Assembly (NCBI RefSeq): GCF_027706845.1
Contig: NZ_JAQGCZ010000008.1
Location: 1 to 64,000, forward strand
DNA: 64,000 nucleotides
Reading direction: 5' to 3'
From: Mycolicibacterium sp. BiH015
GTDB lineage: Bacteria; Actinomycetota; Actinomycetes; Mycobacteriales; Mycobacteriaceae
Shown: in pieces, positions 34,162-42,630 of the stretch
How the letters are laid out: every line of letters starts with the position of its first letter
Numbering within the stretch: the stretch's first letter is position 1
Program-made: the position numbers and the translations under genes
Notes under the pieces: generated by a model
Databases searched by the model: none
The model's input: the letters and a program-made list of their open reading frames with translations, nothing else
What the model was told of the DNA's origin: nothing

Positions 34162-36609
34162 TCATTCGCCCGTCGGCGGGGTGCTGGACGCGAGCGGCGC
34201 CGCGGCTGCTCGATCGCGCGGCGAGCGCGGCGCACCGGGTCTCCAGCGGGGTGGCGCCGAGGTGGGGCCGTCGTTTTTGAGAAGTTCCAACCGTGGACGC
34301 GGCTTGTCGGCGTTGCCGCTGGGCGGCTTGCGGCTGCCGCCCTTGAAGGAGTTCGGCCATTCCGCTCCGGGCCCGGCGTAGTCCTGCTCGGCGGCGGCGT
34401 GCAGCGTCCAGTGCGGGTTGTAGAGGTGCGTGCGTCCGATGGCCACCAGATCGGCGCGACCGGCGAGCAAGATCGAGTTGGCGTCGTCGAACGACGAGAT
34501 CGCACCGACGGCCACCACCGTGATGCCGTACTTCTGCCCGATCTCGTTGCGGATCCGATCGGCGAACGGCGTCTGGTAGCTGCGCCCGAAGGCGGGTTGC
34601 TCGGTCTTGACGACCTGTCCGGTGGAGACGTTGATGATGTCGACACCGTGCTCGGCGAAGGCACGCGCGATCTCCACCGCGTCGTCGATGTCATTGCCAC
34701 CCTCGGCCCAGTCCGTGGCCGAGATGCGCACCGACAGCGGTCGACCCGTGGGCCAGACCGCGCGGATTGCGTCAAATACCTGCAGCGGGAAACGCAGACG
34801 ATTGATCCGCGAACCGCCGTACTCGTCGCGGCGGTGGTTGGTCAGCGGCGAGAGGAAGGAGGACAGCAGATAACCGTGCGCGCAATGGAGCTCGAGGACG
34901 TCGAAGCCGGCCCGCGCGGCGGCGGCGGCGGCGGCGCGGAACTGATCGACGATGCGCGCCAGCTCGTCGCCGGTGACTTCCCTGGGCGTTTGGTTGCGCG
35001 GTCCGTACGGTATCGGCGACGGGGCGATGATGTCCCAGTTATCGGCTTCCAACGGCTCGTCGATGCCTTCCCACATGAGCTTGGTTGAGCCTTTGCGGCC
35101 GGAGTGCCCGAGCTGCACGCCGATCTTCGCGGTGCTGTGGTCGTGGACGAAGTCCACGACCCGCTTCCAGGAGGCCTCTTGATCGGCGGCGTACAACCCA
35201 GTGCAGCCCGGGGTGATGCGACCCTCTGCCGACACGCACACCATCTCGGTCATGACCAGGCCCGCCCCGCCGAGCGCCTTGCTGCCCAGATGGACGAGGT
35301 GGAAGTCACCGGGCACGCCGTCGGATGCGCAATACATGTCCATGGAGGACACCAGAATCCGGTTCTTCAGTTCAAGGTCGCCGATCACATACGGCTGGAA
35401 CATCGGCGGGCGCTGACTGGCCGGAGCGCGGACGCGTCCGAGCTCCACCTGTTGGTCGGCGAACCAGCGATCCGTGATGTCCACGAAGTCGGCGTCTCGC
35501 AGTCGCAGGTTGCTGTGGGTGATGCGGCGGCTACGCGTCAGGAGGTTGAACGCGAACTGTTGGGGATCCTGGTGGACGTACTGGCCGATGTTTTCGAACC
35601 ACTCCAGACTCGCCTGCGCGGCGCGTTGCGTGGATTCCACGACGGGACGTCGTTCGCGCTCGTAGGCGTGCAGTGCCTCGTCGATCATTGGATGCTCATG
35701 CACACAAGCCGCCAGCGCTAAGGCGTCTTCCATCGCCAGCTTGGTGCCTGACCCGATCGAGAAGTGCGCCGTGTGGGCGGCGTCGCCGAGAAGCACCACA
35801 TTGCCGCGTCGCCAGGTCGCGTTCCGTACGGTGGTGAAGTTGAGCCACCGCGAGTTGTTGACCATCACCTCGTGGCCGTCGAGTATGTCGCCGAGCAGCT
35901 CGGTGATCACCGCGACCGACTCGTCGTCACTCTCGCCGGGACGATAACTGCGACCCGCTGATTTCGCGAAACCAGCTCTACGCCAGTACGTCTCGTTCAT
36001 CTCCACGATGACGGTGCTGCCGTCGACGCCATAGGGATAGCCGTGAATCTGCATCACGCCCCATGGATACTCACGCACGTAAAACTTGAACGCCTCGAAC
36101 ACTTTATCGGTGCCAAGCCAGATGTATTTGTTGCTGCCCGCCCGCAGTGTGGTACCGAACTCGTCCTGATAGCGCGTACGGATCGCCGAGTTGACGCCGT
36201 CGGCGGCGAGGACGAGGTCGTGGCTGCCGGCGAGTTCTTCGACGTCGGGTGCCAGGGTGGTGAACTTCAGCTCGACGCCGAGCTCGCGGCAACGCCGCTG
36301 CAAGATGAGCAGCAGCCGTTTTCGACTCATCGCCGCGAAACCGTGACCACCGGAGATGTGCACCGAGTCGCGTAGGTGGACGTCGATGTCGTCCCAGCGG
36401 GCGAACTCGCGTTGCATCTGGGTGAAGATCGCGGTGTCGGCGACCTCGATTCCACCCAGAGTCTCGTCACTGAACACCACCCCGAAGCCGAAGGTGTCGT
36501 CGCAGGCGTTGCGCTCCCAGACCGTGATCTGGTGCGCGGGATTGAGCTGTTTGGCTAGCGCGGCGAAGTACAGGCCGCCGGGGCCTCCCCCAATGATGGC
36601 AATACGCAA
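34162..36609 (-). CDS. Bifunctional 2-aminobenzoyl-CoA (salicylyl-CoA-type) monooxygenase/reductase
   Basis: An 815-aa fusion. Residues 1-390 are an FAD aromatic monooxygenase (IAIIGGGPGGLYFAALAK; GDAAHTAHFSIGSGTKLAMEDA); about 400-760 are an Old Yellow Enzyme-type reductase (YVIGDLELKNRILVSSMD, LGHSGRKGS, DEYGGSRINR). This architecture is that of ACMR of Azoarcus evansii, which hydroxylates and then reduces 2-aminobenzoyl-CoA; the same family is annotated salicylyl-CoA 5-hydroxylase. The neighbouring aminobenzoate-type CoA ligase and RidA favour the amino substrate. TTG 36609 is chosen: GGAG lies 6 bases upstream and the Rossmann fold starts at once. A roughly 55-residue Arg/Pro-rich C-terminal tail is unusual. 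Confidence 0.83.
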   Translation of the reverse strand: MRIAIIGGGPGGLYFAALAKQLNPAHQITVWERNACDDTFGFGVVFSDETLGGIEVADTAIFTQMQREFARWDDIDVHLRDSVHISGGHGFAAMSRKRLLLILQRRCRELGVELKFTTLAPDVEELAGSHDLVLAADGVNSAIRTRYQDEFGTTLRAGSNKYIWLGTDKVFEAFKFYVREYPWGVMQIHGYPYGVDGSTVIVEMNETYWRRAGFAKSAGRSYRPGESDDESVAVITELLGDILDGHEVMVNNSRWLNFTTVRNATWRRGNVVLLGDAAHTAHFSIGSGTKLAMEDALALAACVHEHPMIDEALHAYERERRPVVESTQRAAQASLEWFENIGQYVHQDPQQFAFNLLTRSRRITHSNLRLRDADFVDITDRWFADQQVELGRVRAPASQRPPMFQPYVIGDLELKNRILVSSMDMYCASDGVPGDFHLVHLGSKALGGAGLVMTEMVCVSAEGRITPGCTGLYAADQEASWKRVVDFVHDHSTAKIGVQLGHSGRKGSTKLMWEGIDEPLEADNWDIIAPSPIPYGPRNQTPREVTGDELARIVDQFRAAAAAAARAGFDVLELHCAHGYLLSSFLSPLTNHRRDEYGGSRINRLRFPLQVFDAIRAVWPTGRPLSVRISATDWAEGGNDIDDAVEIARAFAEHGVDIINVSTGQVVKTEQPAFGRSYQTPFADRIRNEIGQKYGITVVAVGAISSFDDANSILLAGRADLVAIGRTHLYNPHWTLHAAAEQDYAGPGAEWPNSFKGGSRKPPSGNADKPRPRLELLKNDGPTSAPPRWRPGAPRSPRDRAAAAPLASSTPPTGE

Positions 36610-36637
36610 GGGTGTCTCCAATGGTTGAACGAGCGTT

Positions 36638-38311
36638 TCAGCGCTTCGGACCCGGCACGGCGTCGTCGCCAGCCGGTGAAGCCGCATCGTGTGCTGTAAC
36701 GGCGGCGCGGACCTTTGATCGCTGCACTTTGCCGGTGGTGGTGCGGGGCAACGTATCGGTGAACGCGATGCTGCGCGGATACTTGTAGGGCGCAAGGATA
36801 TTGCGTACGTGAGACTGCAGCCGGGCCACTGTGTCCGCGTCGGCCGCGACACCTTGTCGTAGAACGACGGTGGCGTGCACAACGGCTCCGCGCTCGGGGT
36901 CGGGCTTGCCGACGACCGCGCATTCGAGGACGTCGGAATGTCGCTCCAGCGCCTCCTCGATTTCGGGGCCGGCGATGTTGTACCCCGATGAGACGATCAT
37001 GTCGTCGTTGCGCGCCTGGTACCAGAAGTAGCCGTCGGCATCGCGGATGTAGACATCACCGGTGATGTTCCAACCGTGCTGCACATAGCTGCGTTGGCGG
37101 TCATCGGCCAGGTACCGACACCCGGTAGGACCGATCACGGCCAGCCGCCCCGGCGTGCCGTCCGGTACGGGGTTCCCCTCCGCGTCCAGGATCGCGGCGC
37201 GATATCCCGGTACGGCACGCCCCGTCGATCCCGGACGCATGGCGTCGACGGTCGACGAGATGAACACATGCATCATCTCCGTTGCTCCGATGCCGTCGAT
37301 GATCGGGAGCCCGGTCTGCTCCTGGAATGCCTGCCAGACCCACCGCGGAAGATGTTCGCCCGCGGACATGCACCGCCGAAGATTGGCGAGCAGCGGCGCC
37401 TTCTCCTCGCGCAGCAGGGCGCGATAGGCCGTCGGTGCGGTGAACAGGATCGTTGCGCCATGCTCGCGCACCGCGGAGACGATCGCGTCTGTCGTCGGCT
37501 TTTCGAGAAGCACTGTGGCCGCACCGACGCGCATGGGAAAGATGAGCAGACCGCCCAGGCCATACGTGAAGGACAGCGGTGGTGACCCGGTGAAGACATC
37601 ATCGGGTGTGGCGTCGACGACGTATTTCCCGAACGTGTCGGCGACGGCGAGGACGTCGCGGTGAAACTGCATCGTCGCCTTCGGCGTTCCCGTCGTGCCC
37701 GACGTCGGCGCCAACAGTGCGACGTCGTCACAAGCGGTGTCGACGTTGACGAAGGCGCCTGGCTTGGTGGCGGCCCGAGTGCTGAGATCATCTGCGCCCG
37801 AACCGCCGTAACAGACAAGCGGCAAAGCGGAGCCCGCTGGCGTGGCTGCGGCCATCTCCTCGGTGAAACGGTGGTCGCACAACACGATTGACGGTCGGGT
37901 GAGGTCGATCAACTTCCGCAGTTCGTGGCTGCGCAGCAGCGTCATGGTGGTGACGGCAACCGCGCCGGCCTTCATGACCGCGAACCAGCACGCGACAAGC
38001 CACGGAGTGTTGGGTCCACGCAGCAGTACCCGCTGCCCCGGGATGAGTCCGAAGTCGTCACAGAGGACGGCGGCGATCTGATTGGCTCGGTGCTGGACAT
38101 CGGCGTAGGTCCAGCACTCGGTCGACGTGATCACGCATGGGCGATCTCCGCCCAGCCGCTCCACGACGTCGTCGAGAAGCGCTGTGGCGCAGTTCATTCG
38201 TTCTGGGTACTGCAACGCCGGATCGTCGAATTCGAAGCGGGGCCACTGCTCCGGGGGAGGAAGGTGGTCTCGGCAAAATGTGTCGGCGTGCGCCGTCCGG
38301 GACAGCAACAT
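36638..38311 (-). CDS. Aryl-CoA ligase, 2-aminobenzoate-CoA ligase type
   Basis: 557-aa ANL-superfamily ligase that activates an aromatic acid to its CoA thioester with ATP. P-loop-like motif LAPTSGTTGTPKATM (near 210), GIGATEMMH (near 345), and GDVYIRDADGYFWYQARNDDMI (near 430), with the C-terminal Lys in LPRTTTGKVQR. The N-terminus (AHADTFCRDHLPPPEQWP) resembles 2-aminobenzoate- and benzoate-CoA ligases. ATG 38311 has a strong ribosome site CGGAGGT. Stop is 28 bases before the bifunctional monooxygenase start, so the two are co-transcribed and consecutive in the pathway. Divergent from the PaaX-type regulator. Confidence 0.86.
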   Translation of the reverse strand: MLLSRTAHADTFCRDHLPPPEQWPRFEFDDPALQYPERMNCATALLDDVVERLGGDRPCVITSTECWTYADVQHRANQIAAVLCDDFGLIPGQRVLLRGPNTPWLVACWFAVMKAGAVAVTTMTLLRSHELRKLIDLTRPSIVLCDHRFTEEMAAATPAGSALPLVCYGGSGADDLSTRAATKPGAFVNVDTACDDVALLAPTSGTTGTPKATMQFHRDVLAVADTFGKYVVDATPDDVFTGSPPLSFTYGLGGLLIFPMRVGAATVLLEKPTTDAIVSAVREHGATILFTAPTAYRALLREEKAPLLANLRRCMSAGEHLPRWVWQAFQEQTGLPIIDGIGATEMMHVFISSTVDAMRPGSTGRAVPGYRAAILDAEGNPVPDGTPGRLAVIGPTGCRYLADDRQRSYVQHGWNITGDVYIRDADGYFWYQARNDDMIVSSGYNIAGPEIEEALERHSDVLECAVVGKPDPERGAVVHATVVLRQGVAADADTVARLQSHVRNILAPYKYPRSIAFTDTLPRTTTGKVQRSKVRAAVTAHDAASPAGDDAVPGPKR

Positions 38312-38346
38312 GGCATACCTCCGGCTGAAAGTCCGCTGCTGGAATC

Positions 38347-38376
38347 AGCATATGCCTGCTCTGTTACGATCGTCAA
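38347..38376 (-). promoter_or_regulatory. Predicted sigma70-type promoter of the CoA-ligase operon
   Basis: On the minus strand TTGACG (38376-38371), an 18-base spacer, then TATGCT (38352-38347), about 36 bases before the ligase ATG. The spacer contains ACGATCGT-like symmetry that a regulator could occupy. Confidence 0.45.
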
Positions 38377-38553
38377 GAGAACGGGATGTCAAGTGGGCCG
38401 AATGCGGCGGACGTGGGTACCCTGCCGGCGTGCCACTCGGATGTTGGGCCAGGGGGCGGGTCTTGCGGCTGATCCGCATGCCCCGGTGAGATCGTGACCA
38501 CGACGCTGACGGAGCGCGCCGGTGTCGACGCCGAGGATGGATGGAGGGTTCCG

Positions 38554-39399
38554 GTGACCGAAGTGACTCAGAGCGACAAGTCGATCCGCGGGTCGGCCGA
38601 GGCGCAGCCCCGTGACTTCATTCTCACGCTGTTCGGCCTCTACGCGCGTTCGGAGCGCAACTGGTTGTCGGTGGCGGCGGTCATCGAGTTGATGGGCGAT
38701 CTGGGTGTGCCGGGGCCGCTGGTGCGCAAGTCGGTGTCACGGTTGAAGCAGCGCGGCGTGCTGCTCAGCAACCGAATGGGCAGCGACGCGGGATACTCGT
38801 TGTCGGACCAGACGCTCGAGGTTCTCGCTGAAGGTGATGTGCGGATTTTTGACCGCTCGCGGTCGGTGGTCGAGGACGGTTGGGTGCTGGTGGTCTTTTC
38901 CATCCCGGAGACCGAGCGCGACAAGCGCCATGTCATGCGAACCACGCTCACTCGTCTCGGGTTCGGGATGGTCGGTCAGGGGGTGTGGATCGCTCCGGGT
39001 GGCTTGGAAGCCGAGCTGCGTCGCGCGCTGTTGCGCCAGCAGATGACGCGTTACGTCGACGTGTTCGGCGCCGACCACCTGGCTTTCGGTAACCTTCGGG
39101 CCAGGGTGCGCTCGTGGTGGAATCTGGACGAGCTGTCAGCGCTCTACGGCGACTTCATCGCCCGCCATCGACCGCTGATGCGTCAGTTCGACGCGGTGAT
39201 CGCGCCGCGCGAGGCCTACTGCACCTACGTGCCGGTGCTGACCGAGTGGCGTCGGTTGCCCTATTTGGATCCCGGGCTTCCGCTGTCGCTACTTCCCGCC
39301 GGGTGGAACGGCGTCACGGCCGATGCGCTGTTCGCTGAGATCAATGCCCTTCTCAGCGCCCCCGCACGCGAGTACGCCATGGGCATCATTCATCGTTGA
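38554..39399 (+). CDS. PaaX-family transcriptional regulator
   Basis: A 281-aa repressor of the PaaX family, whose founding member senses phenylacetyl-CoA. N-terminal winged helix (RDFILTLFGLYARSERNWLS; VRKSVSRLKQRGVLLSNR) followed by the ferredoxin-like and C-terminal PaaX domains (WVLVVFSIPETERDKRHVMRT). GTG 38554 is preferred: GGAGGG lies 5 bases upstream, whereas GTG 38494 has no ribosome site. Divergent from the CoA ligase and convergent (10-base overlap) with the RidA gene, it is placed to sense the aminobenzoyl-CoA or a later thioester and repress this block. The effector is an inference. Confidence 0.85.
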   Translation: MTEVTQSDKSIRGSAEAQPRDFILTLFGLYARSERNWLSVAAVIELMGDLGVPGPLVRKSVSRLKQRGVLLSNRMGSDAGYSLSDQTLEVLAEGDVRIFDRSRSVVEDGWVLVVFSIPETERDKRHVMRTTLTRLGFGMVGQGVWIAPGGLEAELRRALLRQQMTRYVDVFGADHLAFGNLRARVRSWWNLDELSALYGDFIARHRPLMRQFDAVIAPREAYCTYVPVLTEWRRLPYLDPGLPLSLLPAGWNGVTADALFAEINALLSAPAREYAMGIIHR

Positions 39400-39803
39400 G
39401 CTTTAGATTCTCGGGGCAAACACGCGACGCCTTGCAGCTCGACCGATGCCTCGACATCCCATAGCCGCGCGACGCCAATCCCCGCAGTCGCCGGGTAGGT
39501 GGTGCCGACGAGCCGACGCCACACCCTACCGATCTCACGTGCGTGGCGCTTGTAGTCGTCCATGTCCACGATGTAGATGGTGAGGCTGACCAGGTGCTCG
39601 GGCTCGCCGCCGGCGGCGCGTAGCGCGGTCAGCAAATTGGTCAGGCAGCGCTCGAATTGTTCGACCACACCGCCGTCGATTACCTTGCCGTCAGCGTCGA
39701 GCGCGGTTTGACCTGCAAGATACACCGTGACGCCATCGGCGCGAACCGCGTGGGAGAACCCTGACGGCGTTGCCAGGTCGTCGGGATTGACATGGGTGAT
39801 CAT
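39390..39803 (-). CDS. RidA-family enamine/imine deaminase
   Basis: A 137-aa YjgF/YER057c/UK114 protein: GVTVYLAGQTALDADGKVI, EQFERCLTNLLTALRAAGG and the end motif around YPATAGIGVARLWDVEASVELQGVA. Family members hydrolyse enamines/imines to the keto form with release of ammonia; relatives act as 2-aminomuconate deaminase. In this operon the amino group of dearomatised 2-aminobenzoyl-CoA is an enamine, so RidA is a reasonable candidate for ammonia release. The conserved Arg of canonical RidA is not clearly seen (GIGVARLW). Its ATG touches the SDR stop (TGATG). Confidence 0.82.
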   Translation of the reverse strand: MITHVNPDDLATPSGFSHAVRADGVTVYLAGQTALDADGKVIDGGVVEQFERCLTNLLTALRAAGGEPEHLVSLTIYIVDMDDYKRHAREIGRVWRRLVGTTYPATAGIGVARLWDVEASVELQGVACLPRESKAQR

Positions 39804-40573
39804 CAGCTCTGCAGAGCTCCTCCGTCGATTTGAATGCCTTGTCCGGTGATCCCGGCGTTGTTCACGCAGAAGCTGACTGCGTCGGCGACTTCGTCAGCCT
39901 CGATGAGACGTCCAATCGGCTGGCGGCGGGCCAACAGGGCCCGTGATTCGTCGACCGACTTGCCCGTCCGGGCCCCGATCGAGGCGATGGTGTCGTCGGT
40001 CATCGGAGTGTCGACGTAACCGGGACAGACGGCATTGACGGTAATGCCGGCTTTGGCGTACTCGACCGATGCCGCCCGTACCAGTCCCAGAACGCCGTGC
40101 TTGCTGGCGGTGTAGGCGCTGACCTGGGCTTCTCCGCGTTTGGCGACAATCGACGCCACGACCACGATGCGGCCCCACCCGGCCCGCTCCATGGCTGGCA
40201 CCGCCGCCCGTAAGCACCGGAATGGTGCCGTCAAATTGACGTCGAGAAGGCGGTGCCAGTCCTCGTCGGTCGTGCTGGTCAGGGCACTAGCGAAGCCGGT
40301 TCCCGCACTGCACGCCAGCACTTCCACGGCGCCCCACTGTCGCTCGACGTCGGCGAAGAGCGCACCTACCTGTTCGGCCGACGTGACGTCGCCGGGCAGG
40401 GCCAGCACGCGCCCGCCGTGCTTGTCGCTGAGCGCGCGCGCCGCTCCGTCGAGGTGTTCGCGGTTGCGCGCCGTCATCGCCACCCGGTGGCCGTCGGCCA
40501 GCAGCCGGTCGGCGATGGCGTATCCGATACCTTTGCTGGCACCGGTGACCAGACATCTGCGGGGCTCGATCAC
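39803..40573 (-). CDS. SDR dehydrogenase, 3-hydroxyacyl-CoA dehydrogenase-like
   Basis: 256-aa classical SDR: TGASKGIGYAIA near residue 11, CSAGTGFAS in place of NNAG (unusual CSAG), Ser in VVASIVAK and YTASKHGVLG (Tyr/Lys), C-terminal GITGQGIQIDGG. Same strand between acyl-CoA dehydrogenase and RidA with 1- to 4-base overlaps. The most likely role is oxidation of a hydroxyacyl-CoA (or hydroxy-cyclohexene-carboxyl-CoA) with NAD in the beta-oxidation-like part of the route. Confidence 0.85.
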   Translation of the reverse strand: MIEPRRCLVTGASKGIGYAIADRLLADGHRVAMTARNREHLDGAARALSDKHGGRVLALPGDVTSAEQVGALFADVERQWGAVEVLACSAGTGFASALTSTTDEDWHRLLDVNLTAPFRCLRAAVPAMERAGWGRIVVVASIVAKRGEAQVSAYTASKHGVLGLVRAASVEYAKAGITVNAVCPGYVDTPMTDDTIASIGARTGKSVDESRALLARRQPIGRLIEADEVADAVSFCVNNAGITGQGIQIDGGALQS

Positions 40574-41781
40574 CGGAAAGCCGAGGATCCGGTGAGGTAT
40601 TTACCAAGCGTCAGCGTGTGCATTTCCTCCGTACCCTCATAGGTGACAACCGATTCGAGGTTGGCCATGTGCCGCATGACACCGTGATCGAGGGTGATGC
40701 CGGCCGCGCCCAGCGCACCGCGCGCGGTGCGCGCCACCTCCAGCGCTAATCGCACGTTGGCGAGCTTGCCGAAGCTGATGTGGGCCGGATGCACGCCGGT
40801 CGTGTCCTTGAGTTTGCCGATCTGGTGGGCCACGAGGTTGCAGGTGTTGACGGCGATGAGCATGTCGGCGAGTTTGCGTTGCGTGAGTTGAAATCCCGCC
40901 AGCGGGCGGCCGAACTGGTGTCGCGTGGTGGTGTACTCGAGCGCCTCTTCGTAGCAGGCCTGAGCCGCTCCGGCCGCACCCCACAGAATGCCGTAGCGAG
41001 CTTCGTTCAGGCAGCTCAGCGGCCCGGTCAGACCGCGCGCGGCCGGGAGCTCGGCGTGCCGCGGCAACCGGACGCCATCAAGCACTAGTTCCGAGGTGAC
41101 CGAGGCGCGCAGCGACACCTTGTGTCGCACAGGATGCGCGGAGAATCCGGTACTCGCGGTTGGCACCACGAATCCCCGGATACCATCGTCGGTTTGCGCC
41201 CACACGACCGCAACATCAGCGAGCTCCCCGTTGGTGATCCACATCTTGCTGCCGGTCACGACCCAGTCCTCGCCATCGCGCCGGGCGTAGGTTCGCATCG
41301 ACGACGGGTCGCTGCCCGCGTCGGCTTCGGTGAGGCCGAAGCACCCGATCGCTTCCCCCTGCGCCATCCGGGGTAGCCATTCGAGCCGTTGCTCTTCCGA
41401 TCCCCAGCGGTGGATCGCATACATCGCCAATGATCCCTGCACCGAGACGAAACTGCGCAGCCCCGAGTCGATCGCCTCGAGCTCACGGCACGCGACACCG
41501 TAGGCGACCGCACTGGTGCCCGCGCAGCCGTAGCCGTCGAGGTGCATGCCGAGCAGGCCCAGTTGGCCCAGGCCAGGCGCGATCCCCGGATCGATGACAC
41601 CGCGTTCGTACCAGTCCCGAATGTGCGGTGCGAGTTCGGTCTGCGCGTACCGGCGGACCGTCTCGCCGATAGCGCGTTCGTCGTCGGATAAGGCGCTGTC
41701 GACGGCGAGAAAATCGTTGCGGTCGGGGCGCGGTGCCGTAGAGGCGGCGCTGTCCGGTCGACTCGCAGCCTGCGAGGTCAT
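40570..41781 (-). CDS. Acyl-CoA dehydrogenase, glutaryl-CoA dehydrogenase-like
   Basis: 403-aa FAD enzyme: CFGLTEADAGSDPSSMRT near residue 150, WITNGELADVAVVWAQT, RHQFGRPLAGFQLTQRKLADM and the C-terminal TYEGTEEMHTLTLGKYLTG, which carries the catalytic Glu in the position of glutaryl-CoA dehydrogenases. Predicted to desaturate, and possibly decarboxylate, an acyl-CoA intermediate after ring opening (glutaryl-CoA would be a sensible late product). ATG 41781 is chosen; the frame upstream overlaps the hydratase stop. Confidence 0.87.
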   Translation of the reverse strand: MTSQAASRPDSAASTAPRPDRNDFLAVDSALSDDERAIGETVRRYAQTELAPHIRDWYERGVIDPGIAPGLGQLGLLGMHLDGYGCAGTSAVAYGVACRELEAIDSGLRSFVSVQGSLAMYAIHRWGSEEQRLEWLPRMAQGEAIGCFGLTEADAGSDPSSMRTYARRDGEDWVVTGSKMWITNGELADVAVVWAQTDDGIRGFVVPTASTGFSAHPVRHKVSLRASVTSELVLDGVRLPRHAELPAARGLTGPLSCLNEARYGILWGAAGAAQACYEEALEYTTTRHQFGRPLAGFQLTQRKLADMLIAVNTCNLVAHQIGKLKDTTGVHPAHISFGKLANVRLALEVARTARGALGAAGITLDHGVMRHMANLESVVTYEGTEEMHTLTLGKYLTGSSAFR

Positions 41782-41785
41782 ATGG

Positions 41786-42622
41786 TCACCTTCCCGCCCA
41801 TTGCGGCGAGCGTTTGTCGTTATAGGCGGCGTGGAACTCGGCATGGTCCTGCGTCGTCATCAGCAGCGCCTGGGTCATCGCGTCGAGCTCCACCGCGGCC
41901 TCGAACGACGTGTCCAGCTCACGGGTGAGCAGCGACTTTGTCTGCGCGAAGGCCAGCGAAGGTCCGTCGGCGAGTCGACGAGCCAAACGTTCGGTCGCTG
42001 CGTCGAAGTCCTCGGTGTCGACCAGCTCGCTGACCAGACCGTACTGGTCGGCCGTCGCGGCGTCGATGGTGTCGCCCAACATCAGCAGCTTGGTCGCCCG
42101 TCCGACACCGATCATGCGTGGCAGCAGGTAAGCCGCGCCCATGTCGCCACCGGCAAGCCCCACTTTGGTGAACAGGAAGGCGAATCGCCCCGACTGTGCC
42201 AGCACGCGAAAGTCGGCGGCGAGGGCGATGACTGCCCCGGCGCCGGCGGCGATACCGTGAATGGCGGCGATGATGGGGATCGGGCAGTTCCGCATGGCGG
42301 CGATCACATCTCCGGTCATCTTTGTGAACGCCATCAGCTCGCGGGGCTGCATGAGGATCAACTCGCCGATGATCTCGTTGACGTCGCCACCGGCACAGAA
42401 GGCGCGTCCCTGACCGCGAATCACCAGCACCTTCGGTTGATCAGGGTGGTGCGGCAACTCGTGCAGCAGATCCCGTAGGTCGGCGTAGCTGTCAAAGGTC
42501 AACGCGTTGAGCTTGTCTGGGCGGTTCAGAGTCACGGTGGCCACGCCGTCGGCAACAGCGAAGTCGAAGTTCTTCCAGGTCGGTGTCAGCGGTGCCGACG
42601 CCCGAAAAGAGGTGAATGACAT
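41786..42622 (-). CDS. Enoyl-CoA hydratase/isomerase
   Basis: 278-aa crotonase-fold protein: VTLNRPDKLNALTFDSY, the oxyanion-hole block GRAFCAGGDVNEI near residue 75, HGIAAGAGAVIALAADFRV near 125 and FAFLFTKVGLAGGDMGAAY. The catalytic Glu positions of canonical hydratase are altered (AGAGAV, GGDMG), so hydration, isomerisation or ring-opening hydrolysis are all possible; some crotonases open alicyclic ketone rings in CoA pathways. It starts 8 bases after the upstream acyl-CoA dehydrogenase stop. Confidence 0.85.
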   Translation of the reverse strand: MSFTSFRASAPLTPTWKNFDFAVADGVATVTLNRPDKLNALTFDSYADLRDLLHELPHHPDQPKVLVIRGQGRAFCAGGDVNEIIGELILMQPRELMAFTKMTGDVIAAMRNCPIPIIAAIHGIAAGAGAVIALAADFRVLAQSGRFAFLFTKVGLAGGDMGAAYLLPRMIGVGRATKLLMLGDTIDAATADQYGLVSELVDTEDFDAATERLARRLADGPSLAFAQTKSLLTRELDTSFEAAVELDAMTQALLMTTQDHAEFHAAYNDKRSPQWAGR

Positions 42623-42630
42623 CAGGTCTC

